The notes under the pieces are model-generated. The model made no database searches, was not told the origin of the DNA, and saw only the letters and a list, made by a program, of their open reading frames with translations. This document shows positions 17,055 to 25,458 of a stretch of 64,000 bases of DNA, in pieces. The translations under genes were made by a program, and so were the position numbers. Source of the DNA: Streptomyces deccanensis (GTDB lineage: Bacteria > Actinomycetota > Actinomycetes > Streptomycetales > Streptomycetaceae); the NCBI RefSeq assembly GCF_022385335.1, contig NZ_CP092431.1, forward strand, positions 9,114,001 to 9,178,000, written 5' to 3'. Every line of letters begins with the position of its first letter. Position 1 is the stretch's first letter.

Positions 17055-17969
17055 TCAGTCGGCATCGAAGAACCCCGACCGTGCGACGAAGACACCGGCG
17101 ACCGACATGCTGATGACCAGGAGCTCCACCGAGACCGCGGCGGCCCCGTTGATGTTGTTCATCTGGAAGGCGAAGTCGTACGTCAGCTGGTTGAGCGAGT
17201 AGTCCCGGCCGGCCACGCCCGTGCTGGCGAGGGAGAGCAGCTGAGGCTCGACGAAGAGCTGCGCGCCGCCCGCGAAGGCCAGGATCACCATGTACACGAT
17301 CCACTTGCGGAGCATCGGGATCTGCACCCGCCAGGCGGTCTGCCAGCCGTTCGCGCCGTCGATGCGGGCGGCCTCCATGACGTCCTTGGGGATGTTGTTG
17401 AGCGCGCCGTACATGACGACGATCCAGCCGCCCGCGCCGGTCCAGAACGCGATGATCGTGAACAGCAGCGCCAGGTTCCCGGGGGCGATGACCTCACCGA
17501 AGGTGTGGAAGCCGAGCGTCTCCAGCAGGGAGCTGACCGGGCTGACCGTCGGGTCGAGCATGAACAGCCACACCAGGACGCTCGCGGCGCCGGCGAGGGC
17601 TCCGGGGATGTAGTAGAGGAAGCGCAGTGCCTGGCTGACCGGCCCGGAGGACAGCCGGTGCAGGAGCAGCGCCAGGACCACCACGAACACCACGAGCGAC
17701 AGGAGCCAGAAGACCAGGTACAGCGCCACGTGGCCCAGGGAGTCGATGAAGCGGAAGTCCTGTGCCGTGGTGACGAAGTTGGTGAACCCGGTGAACGCGC
17801 CTCCGGCGTTGGTGAACGCGAAGTAGATGGCGTAACAGGTCGGAAGGACGCCGAAGGCGATCAGCAGCAGTACGTAGCCGGCGACGAATGCCACGCCGGC
17901 CCGGCTCTCCCGGGAGGTGCCGCGAGGGCGCCCCCGGACAGAGCCGGCCGAGGAGTGCGCGACGGTCAC
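17055..17969 (-). CDS. ABC sugar transporter permease, MalF type
   Basis: A 304-residue permease with an N-terminal cytoplasmic arm, six hydrophobic segments and the EAA loop (EAARIDGANGWQTAWRVQIPML). The start is a GTG overlapping the stop of the binding-protein gene (GTGA, 17966-17969), so translation is coupled; longer forms would run through that gene in another frame. It forms the heterodimeric channel with the MalG-type partner. Confidence 0.9.
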   Translation of the reverse strand: MTVAHSSAGSVRGRPRGTSRESRAGVAFVAGYVLLLIAFGVLPTCYAIYFAFTNAGGAFTGFTNFVTTAQDFRFIDSLGHVALYLVFWLLSLVVFVVVLALLLHRLSSGPVSQALRFLYYIPGALAGAASVLVWLFMLDPTVSPVSSLLETLGFHTFGEVIAPGNLALLFTIIAFWTGAGGWIVVMYGALNNIPKDVMEAARIDGANGWQTAWRVQIPMLRKWIVYMVILAFAGGAQLFVEPQLLSLASTGVAGRDYSLNQLTYDFAFQMNNINGAAAVSVELLVISMSVAGVFVARSGFFDAD

Positions 17970-19333
17970 TGGGAGACCTTGTATCCGTTGGACTTGGCGT
18001 ACTTGACGATCGAGTCCTGCCAGGCGGGCAGCAGCGATTCGATGGTCTTTCCCTGCGTCATGCCGGGCTTGACGGTGGCGGCCCAGATCGCCTCCTGGCT
18101 GAACTGGCCCGAGCCCCAGCCGGACCACACCTGTGAGGAGGCGTCCTTGAGGGCGGTGAGATCACCGGCGAAGTACCCGGAGGCGGCCTGCGCCTTCAGC
18201 CAGTTCTCGGCGGCGGGCGCGTACGCAGGGAAGCCGGGGGCCTTCTCACCCTGGTAGGCGTCGTCGGTGGTGACCCACTTCAGGAAGTCGGTGGCCGCCT
18301 TGATGTGAGCGGAGTGCTTGGACAGCAGCCAGGTACCGCCGCCGACGTTGCCGGTGGACGGCGAGGTCTCGCCCTTCCACTGCGGGATGGGTGCCACCGC
18401 GATCTGCTTGGCCGGGGTCTTGAGGCCGTCCTTGAACACCGCGCCGCCGAACCAGGCCGGACCGGGCATGAGCAGGACCTTGTCGGCCTCGTTCTTGGCG
18501 AAGTCGGTGCTGAAGACGCCGCTGATCGACATCGACTTGTTCTTGATCAGCACGTCCAGCAGCTTGGCCATCTTGGTGCAGGCCTCGCTGGTGGTGTTGA
18601 CCGACACGGACTTGGGGCCGGTGATGTCGTTGGCGCCGCACTTGCTCGCCCACAGGTAGATCTCGGGGGTGAAGGAGTCGCCGGCGTCGCCCACGAGGTA
18701 GCCGGGGTGCTCCTTGGCGACCTTCTCGCCGAGCTTCTGGTACTCCTCCCAGGTCGTCGGGACCGTGTAGCCGAACTTCTTCATCAGCGGCGCGTTGTAC
18801 CAGAGCACCGCCTGGGAGAGGTCGTTGCGCAGGCAGTACAGGGTCCCGTCGACCGTGCAGACGTCATTGGCGCCCTTCGCGAACCCGCCGAGGGTCGCGT
18901 CCGGGATCAGCCCCTTGTTCAGCGGCGCCGCGAAGCCGGCGTCGACTGCCCAACTCGCCTCGTTGTTCTGGGAGCTGAAGACGACGTCCGGCCAGCCCTT
19001 GCCCGTGCGGTTGAACAGCTGCACCTTCGTCTGGAGGTAGTTGGAGCCGTTGGCGTTGCCGTCGTAGCTGACGATGTTCATCTTCACGCCCGGGTGCAGC
19101 TGCTGGTACTGCTTCGCGGCGTCCATGCGGGTCGCGTCCACCCAGACGGTCAACGCTCCGTCCTTCTGCGGCGCCTGGGCAAAACCGTCCTTGGTGGTCG
19201 TACTGGCGGTACCGCCGCCGCTGCCACAGGCGGCCACGGTGAACAGCACGGTGGCGGCGCAGCCGGCCAGCAACGCGGCACGTCTCCTGCTGGTCCCTGT
19301 CTCCTGGGCGGCCGAAGGCTTGTAGACGGACAT
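17966..19333 (-). CDS. ABC sugar transporter substrate-binding lipoprotein
   Basis: A 455-residue extracellular solute-binding protein of the carbohydrate (family 1) type. The N-terminus has RRR, a hydrophobic stretch and the lipobox TVAAC with lipidated C36. Family landmarks include WPDVVFSSQNNEASWAVDAGFAAPL, LRNDLSQAVLWYNAPLMKKFGY, PTTWEEYQKLGEKV and GGGTWLLSKHSAHIKAATDFLKWV. GGAGT is five bases upstream of the ATG. It is the first gene of the sugar operon; the candidate operator at 19549-19571 is about 215 bp upstream. Confidence 0.93.
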   Translation of the reverse strand: MSVYKPSAAQETGTSRRRAALLAGCAATVLFTVAACGSGGGTASTTTKDGFAQAPQKDGALTVWVDATRMDAAKQYQQLHPGVKMNIVSYDGNANGSNYLQTKVQLFNRTGKGWPDVVFSSQNNEASWAVDAGFAAPLNKGLIPDATLGGFAKGANDVCTVDGTLYCLRNDLSQAVLWYNAPLMKKFGYTVPTTWEEYQKLGEKVAKEHPGYLVGDAGDSFTPEIYLWASKCGANDITGPKSVSVNTTSEACTKMAKLLDVLIKNKSMSISGVFSTDFAKNEADKVLLMPGPAWFGGAVFKDGLKTPAKQIAVAPIPQWKGETSPSTGNVGGGTWLLSKHSAHIKAATDFLKWVTTDDAYQGEKAPGFPAYAPAAENWLKAQAASGYFAGDLTALKDASSQVWSGWGSGQFSQEAIWAATVKPGMTQGKTIESLLPAWQDSIVKYAKSNGYKVSQ

Positions 19334-19643
19334 GAGCGACTCCACTGGGTGTGCGTGAGGGCTTCTGACGGCTCTGGCGTTACCGCTGCGGATGAAATTA
19401 GCCGCCATATCGAAGGGTGAGTCAAGAGGGTGTGTAGGTCTTTCTCTGAGGCGTGGCGTGCATGTCAAGGCGACAGTTGTAGGTCATAAATCTATGGAAA
19501 CTGTCATTTACCCTCCGAACCTGCCTATGGATTCGTGATCAAGGTCTGCCTAATGAGTACGACTCATTAGGGCCTGGGGTACGATGGGCACGGCTTCAGG
19601 GCCGATCGGTCACCGTCGTCGCAGTCACCCGGAGGCAGGACAC
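19334..19643. other. Divergent promoter region of the sugar operon and its FadR-type regulator
   Basis: A 310-bp non-coding stretch, markedly more AT-rich than its surroundings around 19390-19570. It must hold promoters for both directions and contains a 23-bp palindrome (separate entry). I see no small gene in it. Confidence 0.6.
19549..19571. promoter_or_regulatory. 23-bp palindrome, candidate FadR/GntR operator
   Basis: CCTAATGAGT-ACG-ACTCATTAGG is a perfect 10-bp inverted repeat with a 3-bp centre. It lies 73 bp before the regulator ATG and faces the divergent sugar operon. Size and AT-rich half-sites suit a FadR-subfamily dimer. Confidence 0.6.
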
Positions 19644-20405
19644 ATGAAGGACACGCCCGCCGTGACGGCAGTGGTGAACGGCGCGGACGAGCGGCGCGAC
19701 TACCGGCCCGGTTACGAGGTCGTGGCGGAGCGGATCCTCGAGTTCATCGCGGAGTCGCGCCTGGTCGCCGGCGACCGGATGCCCACGGAGAACGACCTGG
19801 CCCAGCAGCTGGACACCAGCCGCGCAGTCGTCAGGGAGGCCGTGAAGATCCTCTCGGCGCTCGGCCGGGTCCGTGCGCACAAGGGGCGCGGGCTGTTCGT
19901 CGCGGACGACGACGGCATGCTGATCACCAGCCGCTGGGGGGGCTTCTTCCGGCCCGTGGACCTCGATCACGTGCTCATGCTGTTCGAGTTCCGCAGGGTT
20001 CAGGAGATGGCCGCCAGCAGACTGGCGGCCACCCGTGCCACGCCCGCCGAACTGCGCACCATCGAGGTCGCCATGCAGCAGTGCCGGCACGGGTACCTCC
20101 ACGGTGAGGTCGACGTCTTCAACCAGGCGGACGACGACTTCCACGCGGCACTGGCCGCGGCCTCGCACAACACCTTCCTCGGCAGCGCAGTCCGTGACGC
20201 CCGCCGGCTGCAGCGCCAGTCCAGCGCGATCGGCATACACAACACCTTCGGAGAGGGCACCGCGGCCGCGGTGGAGGAGCACGAGGCGATCTACCGCGCC
20301 ATTCGCGACGGCCGGCCCGACGAAGCCGCCGAGGCCACGGCCGTACACCTCGACCGGACGCTGGAGGATTACCGGCGGGAGATCCAGCGTCGCCTGTTCG
20401 GCTGA
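19644..20405 (+). CDS. FadR-subfamily GntR transcriptional regulator
   Basis: A 253-residue regulator. The winged helix spans about residues 23-85 (LVAGDRMPTENDLAQQLDTSRAVVREAVKIL, then VRAHKGRGLFV), followed by an FCD all-helical ligand domain with the metal-binding pattern D...H...H (NQADDDFHAALAAASHNTF, EEHEAIYRAI, ATAVHLDR). GGAGG lies eight bases upstream of the ATG. It is divergent from the sugar operon and probably represses it until a pathway sugar acid binds. Confidence 0.9.
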   Translation: MKDTPAVTAVVNGADERRDYRPGYEVVAERILEFIAESRLVAGDRMPTENDLAQQLDTSRAVVREAVKILSALGRVRAHKGRGLFVADDDGMLITSRWGGFFRPVDLDHVLMLFEFRRVQEMAASRLAATRATPAELRTIEVAMQQCRHGYLHGEVDVFNQADDDFHAALAAASHNTFLGSAVRDARRLQRQSSAIGIHNTFGEGTAAAVEEHEAIYRAIRDGRPDEAAEATAVHLDRTLEDYRREIQRRLFG

Positions 20406-20463
20406 CCTCCCACCAGGACATGTCGAGGTGCCCGCACCGCGGTACGGGCCCCTCGAACGCCGG

Positions 20464-20655
20464 TCACAGAGCGACGGGTTGACCCCGTCCCAAGACGTCC
20501 AGCGCGCTCTCCAGTACCTCACGGGCACTGCCGACGGTTTCGATCTGGTCGGTCAGTTCGCCACGGCCGATCACCACGTGGCGCCGGCGATCGGCGTCAT
20601 CTACACCGGCGCCCACGTATCCCTCGCGGACCAGGCCGAGTGCGTCTCCCATGCG
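20464..20655 (-). pseudogene. Chimeric relic of an amidohydrolase gene
   Basis: This short stretch matches two separate parts of the intact amidohydrolase gene at 26360-27640. Bases 20578-20617 match 27143-27182 in the same orientation (38 of 40 identical, 27 in a row), encoding the APA-GVIYTGAH segment. Bases 20618-20654 match 27435-27471 in the opposite orientation (33 of 37), encoding MGDxLGLxREGY. On the minus strand an open frame of 62 codons begins with MGDALGLVREGY and continues through the other piece in the wrong strand, so it cannot be functional. It looks like a decayed paralogue rearranged by a local inversion. Confidence 0.6.
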
Positions 20656-20658
20656 ATG

Positions 20659-21555
20659 TCACCTCGCGGCAACCAACTGTCCCGCCTCGGAGGCGATATT
20701 CCGCAGCCACATGTGCGCGGGTTCACGCTCGTGCAGGGGATGCCACCACAGGGACTCCACCAGTGGCCCCGCCTCGAAGGGCAGGTCGATGATGACCGTG
20801 CCGGCGCCATCGGGAAACAGGCGGGCGGCGCGTTCCGGGACCACGCCCACCCGGTCGGTCCCGGCGACCAGGTGGGGCACGGTCAGGAAACTCTCGCTGG
20901 TCAGTTCCAGCAGCGGCTCCATTCCTCGGGCGCGCAGCCAGTTCAGCGGCGGAAGGGCGTACCCCGGCGCGTTGTACGGCATCACCCAGGGACGCGCGGC
21001 GAGTTCCGCGGGGGTCGTCGGTCGCGACGAGTTCGAGGAGAGGACGCAGACCCAGCGGTCCTCGTACAGGTCGATGGCAGGGACGGTGGCCAGCAGGCCC
21101 TGCGGGAGCAGTATGCCGTCGACGTTGCGCAGGTCTTCCTGGGCCCGTCGGACGATCTGCGAGGTGAGGTGCTGGAAGTGCACCCGCACTCCCGGCGCGA
21201 CCTCGCGCATCAGGCCGGTCAGCGTTCGGCCGAAGAGGGCCAGGTGGGCGTCGGTACCCACCAGGGTGAACTGGTGCTCGGCGTGGGCGGGATCAAAGCC
21301 GGGGCCGGTCTGGAAGACCCGGTCGGCCAGCGCGAGCGCCTGCGCCGTGCGTTCGGACAGGCGCACGGCCAGTGGTGTCAGTTCATAGGAGTTCCCGACC
21401 CGGGTGAGCAGGTCGTCGCCGTAGTGGCGGCGCAGCCGGGCGAGCGCGGTACTCAGCGTGGGCTGGCTCAGGCCGAGCCTGAGAGCCGCCCGGGTCACGC
21501 TGCGCTCCTGCAGCAGGGCGTTGAGCGACACCAGCAGGTTCAGGTCCAGACTCAT
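20659..21555 (-). CDS. LysR family transcriptional regulator
   Basis: A 298-residue LysR protein: N-terminal winged helix (NLLVSLNALLQERSVTRAALRLGLSQPTLSTALARLR) and a two-lobed periplasmic-binding-like ligand domain. The general look is of the NodD/LinR-like group that senses aromatic compounds. GGAGG precedes the ATG by nine bases; an ATG 11 codons further up is less likely. It is divergent from the FAD monooxygenase operon, and probably activates it. The relic at 20464-20655 lies directly after its stop. Confidence 0.9.
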   Translation of the reverse strand: MSLDLNLLVSLNALLQERSVTRAALRLGLSQPTLSTALARLRRHYGDDLLTRVGNSYELTPLAVRLSERTAQALALADRVFQTGPGFDPAHAEHQFTLVGTDAHLALFGRTLTGLMREVAPGVRVHFQHLTSQIVRRAQEDLRNVDGILLPQGLLATVPAIDLYEDRWVCVLSSNSSRPTTPAELAARPWVMPYNAPGYALPPLNWLRARGMEPLLELTSESFLTVPHLVAGTDRVGVVPERAARLFPDGAGTVIIDLPFEAGPLVESLWWHPLHEREPAHMWLRNIASEAGQLVAAR

Positions 21556-21793
21556 GGCGTGCGGCCTCCGCGGCGTTATCGGTTTCACCGATGACCGCCA
21601 TCGGCGATTGCATATTCCCCGATACCGCGGCTCGCGGCTAGAACTGTGCGTGAGCCGCTGAAAACCCTCTGGACCGCCCCCCTCGTGATGTCACCCGCCG
21701 GTGCGGTTGGTCCGCGTTTTCCGCGTCCTGAGGACGATCAGGCCGACCGGGCAGCGGACCCGCGCGGCCCACCCATCTGCCGAGGAGCTGTCC

Positions 21794-23014
21794 ATGCCGT
21801 CGTTCCACGTCATCGTCGCCGGAGGCGGCATCGGTGGCCTGTGCCTGGCCCAGGGCCTGCGCAAGGCCGGTGTCAGCTGCGCCGTGTACGAGAGCGCTCC
21901 GGACATCGTGCAAACCGGGTACCGCCTGCACATGAACAGTGACGGCGGCCGGGCCCTGCAGCGGTGCCTGCCCGAGCCGCTGTACGAGCTGTACGCCCAG
22001 ACCTCGCGCGTCGCCCCTCGCCGCCCGCTCATGGTCCACTTCGACCACCTGGGCAACGAAGTGGGCACCCGCCCCCACATCGACCCGCCCAACGACCCCG
22101 TGCGCCCCCACACGGCGGTGAACCGGCGAACGTTGCGCCAGATCATGGCGGTCGGCCTGGAGGACGTGCTCCACTTCGGCCACACGGCAACCGGGTTCGA
22201 GGCCGACGAAGACGGCGTACGGCTGTTGTTCGAGGACGGCTCGTCCGCCACCGGAGACGTGCTCGTCGCCGCCGACGGCATCAACTCCGTCGTACGCGGA
22301 CAACTGCTTCCCGAGGTACCGGTCGTGGACTCCGGCCTGCGGGGCCTGTACGCCATCGCCCCGCTCACCGACGCGCTGGCGGCGGCGCTGCCCGAAGGAG
22401 TCTTCGACGGGTTCTCCATGGCCTCCGCCCCGAACGGGGTGGTGCTCGTGGCCGGCGTCTACCAGCCGCGCAGGCCGATCGCCGAGGCCGTGGCCGAGCT
22501 GGCGCCCGGCGCGGCTGTGGACCCCGTGGGACCGTATGTGATGGCCGGTCTGTTCGCTCCGCCGCACGGAGATCTCTTCCTCGGCGACGAGGAACTGCGT
22601 CAGGCCACGAGTGAGGCCCGCCACGCGCTGATGTGCGATGTCGTGAAGGACTGGCATCCCGGCCTGTCCGCCCTGGTGGAGCGCGCCGACCGGTCGACCG
22701 TCTTCCCCGTGGCGGTGCGGCACCTGGAGCCGGCCGATCCCTGGCCCACCAGCCGGGTCACCCTGCTCGGCGACGCCATCCACGGCATGCCGCCCACCTA
22801 CGGCACCGGCGCCAACACCACCCTGCGCGATGCCGCCGCCCTGACCGAGACCCTGAGCCGGGTCGCCCGCGGGGAGACGCCGTTGCTGGAGGCGATCGCC
22901 GCGTACGAGGCGGAGATGCGGGCGGAGGTCTTCCCGATCCTGCGTGCCGCGTCCGACCCGCGGGCGCAGGAACCCGAGTTCGTTCCGGACGACCTTCCGG
23001 TGGCGAAGCTCTGA
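21794..23014 (+). CDS. FAD-dependent monooxygenase (aromatic hydroxylase type)
   Basis: A 406-residue single-component flavoprotein monooxygenase. The ADP-binding motif is VIVAGGGIGGLCLAQGL at residues 6-22, the second motif ADGINSVVR in the middle and the third GDAIHGMPPTYGTGANTTLRDAA near 320. Such enzymes hydroxylate aromatic or heteroaromatic rings with NAD(P)H and oxygen. GAGGAG precedes the ATG. It heads a five-gene set with an FAA hydrolase, which often cleaves the acylpyruvate formed after ring opening, but no ring-cleavage dioxygenase is in the set. Confidence 0.88.
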   Translation: MPSFHVIVAGGGIGGLCLAQGLRKAGVSCAVYESAPDIVQTGYRLHMNSDGGRALQRCLPEPLYELYAQTSRVAPRRPLMVHFDHLGNEVGTRPHIDPPNDPVRPHTAVNRRTLRQIMAVGLEDVLHFGHTATGFEADEDGVRLLFEDGSSATGDVLVAADGINSVVRGQLLPEVPVVDSGLRGLYAIAPLTDALAAALPEGVFDGFSMASAPNGVVLVAGVYQPRRPIAEAVAELAPGAAVDPVGPYVMAGLFAPPHGDLFLGDEELRQATSEARHALMCDVVKDWHPGLSALVERADRSTVFPVAVRHLEPADPWPTSRVTLLGDAIHGMPPTYGTGANTTLRDAAALTETLSRVARGETPLLEAIAAYEAEMRAEVFPILRAASDPRAQEPEFVPDDLPVAKL

Positions 23015-23115
23015 GCCACTGTCCCCGACGGCCGTCGCCGGCCTGCCGGTGACGGCCGCCACCGAACAGCCCCCCCACGTCCCCCGCTCGTGACATCACA
23101 AGGAGGTGTGTCATC

Positions 23116-24438
23116 ATGACCGACGCCATCGACCGTGACCGGCCGCAGACCGAGCTGTCGCCGACCTCACCGGACCAGGCGACCGCACCGGACCAGGCGA
23201 CCGCACCGGACCAGGCGGTCCACATGCCGGCCGGACGCTCAGCAGGACGTGCCCAGTTGGCGCTGCTGGTGACGGGGATCTGCATGCCGGTGCTCGGCTC
23301 CGCCCTGATCGCGCCCGTGCTGCCGCAGATGCAACGGCATTTCCATGACACACCGGGCAGCGATGTCATGGTCCCCATGGTGGTCGCCCTGCCGGGACTG
23401 TTCCTCGCCCTGTTCGCCCCGCTCCTCGGTTTCGTCGCCGACCGAACCAACCGCAAAACACTCCTGCTGATCGCCATGGCCCTCTATGCCGTGGTCGGCA
23501 GCGCCCCGCTCCTCCTGGACTCGCTGATGGCGATAAACATCAGCAGGGTCCTGCTGGGGGCCTGCGAGGGAGTGATCCTGATCTGTTGCACGTCTTTGAT
23601 CGGCGACTACTGGACGGGGGCGCGGCGGGCGAGGTACCTGTCCATATCGACGCTGGCCACCTCGCTCGCCGCGACGGTCTTCCTGGCCATCGGCGGGCTT
23701 CTCGGGGTGTCGGGCTGGCGGACCCCGTTCTGGATGTACGTGCTGCCGCTGCTGTTGCTGGTGCCGATGGCCAGACTGCTGTGGCAGCCGCCCCGCACCG
23801 GTGCCCCGGGTGTCAAGACGCGTCTGGAGCCGCTGCCGCGCCGTCTGGTCCTGGTTCCGTGCCTCATCTCGCTGGTCGGCGGAGTGTACTTCTTTGTCCT
23901 GGTCGTGGAACTGCCGTTCGTCCTGGATGGGATCGGCATCCGCTCCAGCGCCACCGTCGGTACCGTCTCCGCTGTCATGGCGCTGGCCACGGCCGCCGGT
24001 TCGGCACTCTTCCCCCGGCTGGCCGGCAGACCGGCGCGGGTACTCGTTCCCCTTGAGTTCGCTGGTGTGGCCATCGGCCTGGCCACCGTTTTCGCGACCG
24101 GGGCGCTGCCCGTGGTCGTGGTCGGCGCGGTGATCACCGGATTCAGCACCGGGGTCCTGCTGCCGACTCTGCTGGTGTGGGCCGTCCATCGGCTGAGCCA
24201 CTCCCAGCGGGGCCGGGGCACGGGCTGGTGGAGCGGCGCGCTGACCCTCGGGCAGTTCTTCAGCCCTCTGGTCGTCGCGGGGCTGAGTGCCGCGGCCGGA
24301 GGCCTCCGGCCGGCTCTGGCCGTCCTGGCGGTCCTGGCAGCCCTGCTCGCGGCGACGGTGCTGCTGGGCCTGCGCCGCCAGAACGACCCGCTGGCACCGT
24401 CCCCCGGCGAGCCGGCCACCGCTGCGGTCGGCCACTGA
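23116..24438 (+). CDS. MFS transporter
   Basis: A 440-residue carrier with about twelve membrane segments and motif A GFVADRTNRK. The cytoplasmic N-terminus has three near-perfect copies of PDQATA from an 18-bp tandem repeat. CGTGTGTCATC with AAGGAGG upstream supports the ATG. It probably imports the substrate of the flanking enzymes or exports a product. Confidence 0.85.
   Translation: MTDAIDRDRPQTELSPTSPDQATAPDQATAPDQAVHMPAGRSAGRAQLALLVTGICMPVLGSALIAPVLPQMQRHFHDTPGSDVMVPMVVALPGLFLALFAPLLGFVADRTNRKTLLLIAMALYAVVGSAPLLLDSLMAINISRVLLGACEGVILICCTSLIGDYWTGARRARYLSISTLATSLAATVFLAIGGLLGVSGWRTPFWMYVLPLLLLVPMARLLWQPPRTGAPGVKTRLEPLPRRLVLVPCLISLVGGVYFFVLVVELPFVLDGIGIRSSATVGTVSAVMALATAAGSALFPRLAGRPARVLVPLEFAGVAIGLATVFATGALPVVVVGAVITGFSTGVLLPTLLVWAVHRLSHSQRGRGTGWWSGALTLGQFFSPLVVAGLSAAAGGLRPALAVLAVLAALLAATVLLGLRRQNDPLAPSPGEPATAAVGH
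23168..23221 (+). repeat. Three 18-bp tandem repeats inside the MFS gene
   Basis: Two identical 18-bp units (23168-23185, 23186-23203) and a third that differs near its end (23204-23221) encode PDQATA-PDQATA-PDQAVH in the disordered N-terminus. Being in-frame, the array can change length without breaking the gene. Confidence 0.8.
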
Positions 24439-24546
24439 ACCCTTCGTGACGAACCCGCGGCCTCCGTCGCGGCACCACGCCGACCGGAGGCCCACCTCCT
24501 CGCCGTATACCGCCAAAGGCCCCCAAGGAGCAAAGGACCCAAGCAC

Positions 24547-25458
24547 ATGAAGTTCGCCAACATCGGCGGGCGGGCGCACCTGATCGCCGCCGGACTCTGC
24601 TTCGACCTCGAACAGGCCAGTGCCGGCCGCTTCTCACCGGATCCGCAGGCCCTCTACGCCCGCTGGGACGAGCTGACCGACTGGACCGCCGGACGCGACC
24701 TCGGCGACGGGCGGCCTTTCCGGACCGAGGAGTTGCTGACCCCGGTGCCCATGCCCCGGCAAGTCTTCGCCATCGGCCTCAACTACCGGGCGCACGCGGA
24801 CGAGGCAGAAGTGGAACCGCCGAAGGAACCGATGGTCTTCACCAAATACGCCTCCAGTCTCACAGGCCCGACCGGCTCCGTCGCCCTGACCAGCACGTCG
24901 GTGGACTGGGAGATCGAACTGGTCGTGGTGATCGGACGCACCGCCCGGTCGGTTCCCGCGGAGCGGGCCTGGGAGTACGTGGCCGGCCTGACGGTCGGCC
25001 AGGACCTGTCCGACCGGGAACGCCAATTCACCGACTCGCCCCCGCAGTTCAGCCTGGCCAAGTCCGCGCCCGGATTCAGCCCGGTGGGGCCGTACGTGGT
25101 CGGCACGGGCGACGTCCCCCACCCCGACGATCTCGCCCTCGAGTGCTCCGTCAACGGCGAGGTGATGCAGCGGGACCGCACCTCCTCAATGCTCTTCGGC
25201 GTCGGAGAGCTCATCGCCCGCCTGTCCCGAGTGCTGCCGTTGCTGCCCGGGGACCTCCTGTTCACCGGAACACCCGCGGGCGTGGGCCTCGGCCGCACCC
25301 CGCGGCGCTTTCTGCGGCCCGGTGACCGGCTGGTCAGCCGCATCGAGGGTGTGGGCGAAATGGCCCACACCATGACGGACACCGACGCGGCGGACGGTGT
25401 CAGCCAGGAGGCGCCGGTCATGGCAGACGCCGTCCACGCTCGGGGAGGCCGGTCGTGA
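24547..25458 (+). CDS. Fumarylacetoacetate hydrolase family protein
   Basis: A 303-residue FAH-fold protein: QVFAIGLNYRAHADE, the metal-binding WEIELVVVIGR (Glu-x-Glu), GLTVGQDLSDR (Asp ligand) and LLFTGTPAGVGLGR. Family members hydrolyse or isomerise acylpyruvates or decarboxylate oxaloacetate-like acids using Mg2+. A distinctive ring-cleavage product from this operon is plausible but cannot be named. Its stop overlaps the next start (GTGA). Confidence 0.88.
   Translation: MKFANIGGRAHLIAAGLCFDLEQASAGRFSPDPQALYARWDELTDWTAGRDLGDGRPFRTEELLTPVPMPRQVFAIGLNYRAHADEAEVEPPKEPMVFTKYASSLTGPTGSVALTSTSVDWEIELVVVIGRTARSVPAERAWEYVAGLTVGQDLSDRERQFTDSPPQFSLAKSAPGFSPVGPYVVGTGDVPHPDDLALECSVNGEVMQRDRTSSMLFGVGELIARLSRVLPLLPGDLLFTGTPAGVGLGRTPRRFLRPGDRLVSRIEGVGEMAHTMTDTDAADGVSQEAPVMADAVHARGGRS

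Noticed and set aside
8080..19333. Simple assignment of the sugar operon to L-fucose or L-rhamnose
   Set aside because: The O6 kinase and KDPG aldolase cannot act on a 6-deoxy acid, and the lactaldehyde/2,4-diketo-acid hydrolase steps are missing. Kept as an alternative only.
21638..23062. 474-codon minus-strand frame opposite the FAD monooxygenase
   Set aside because: No family pattern. The plus strand has all three flavoprotein motifs and a ribosome site.
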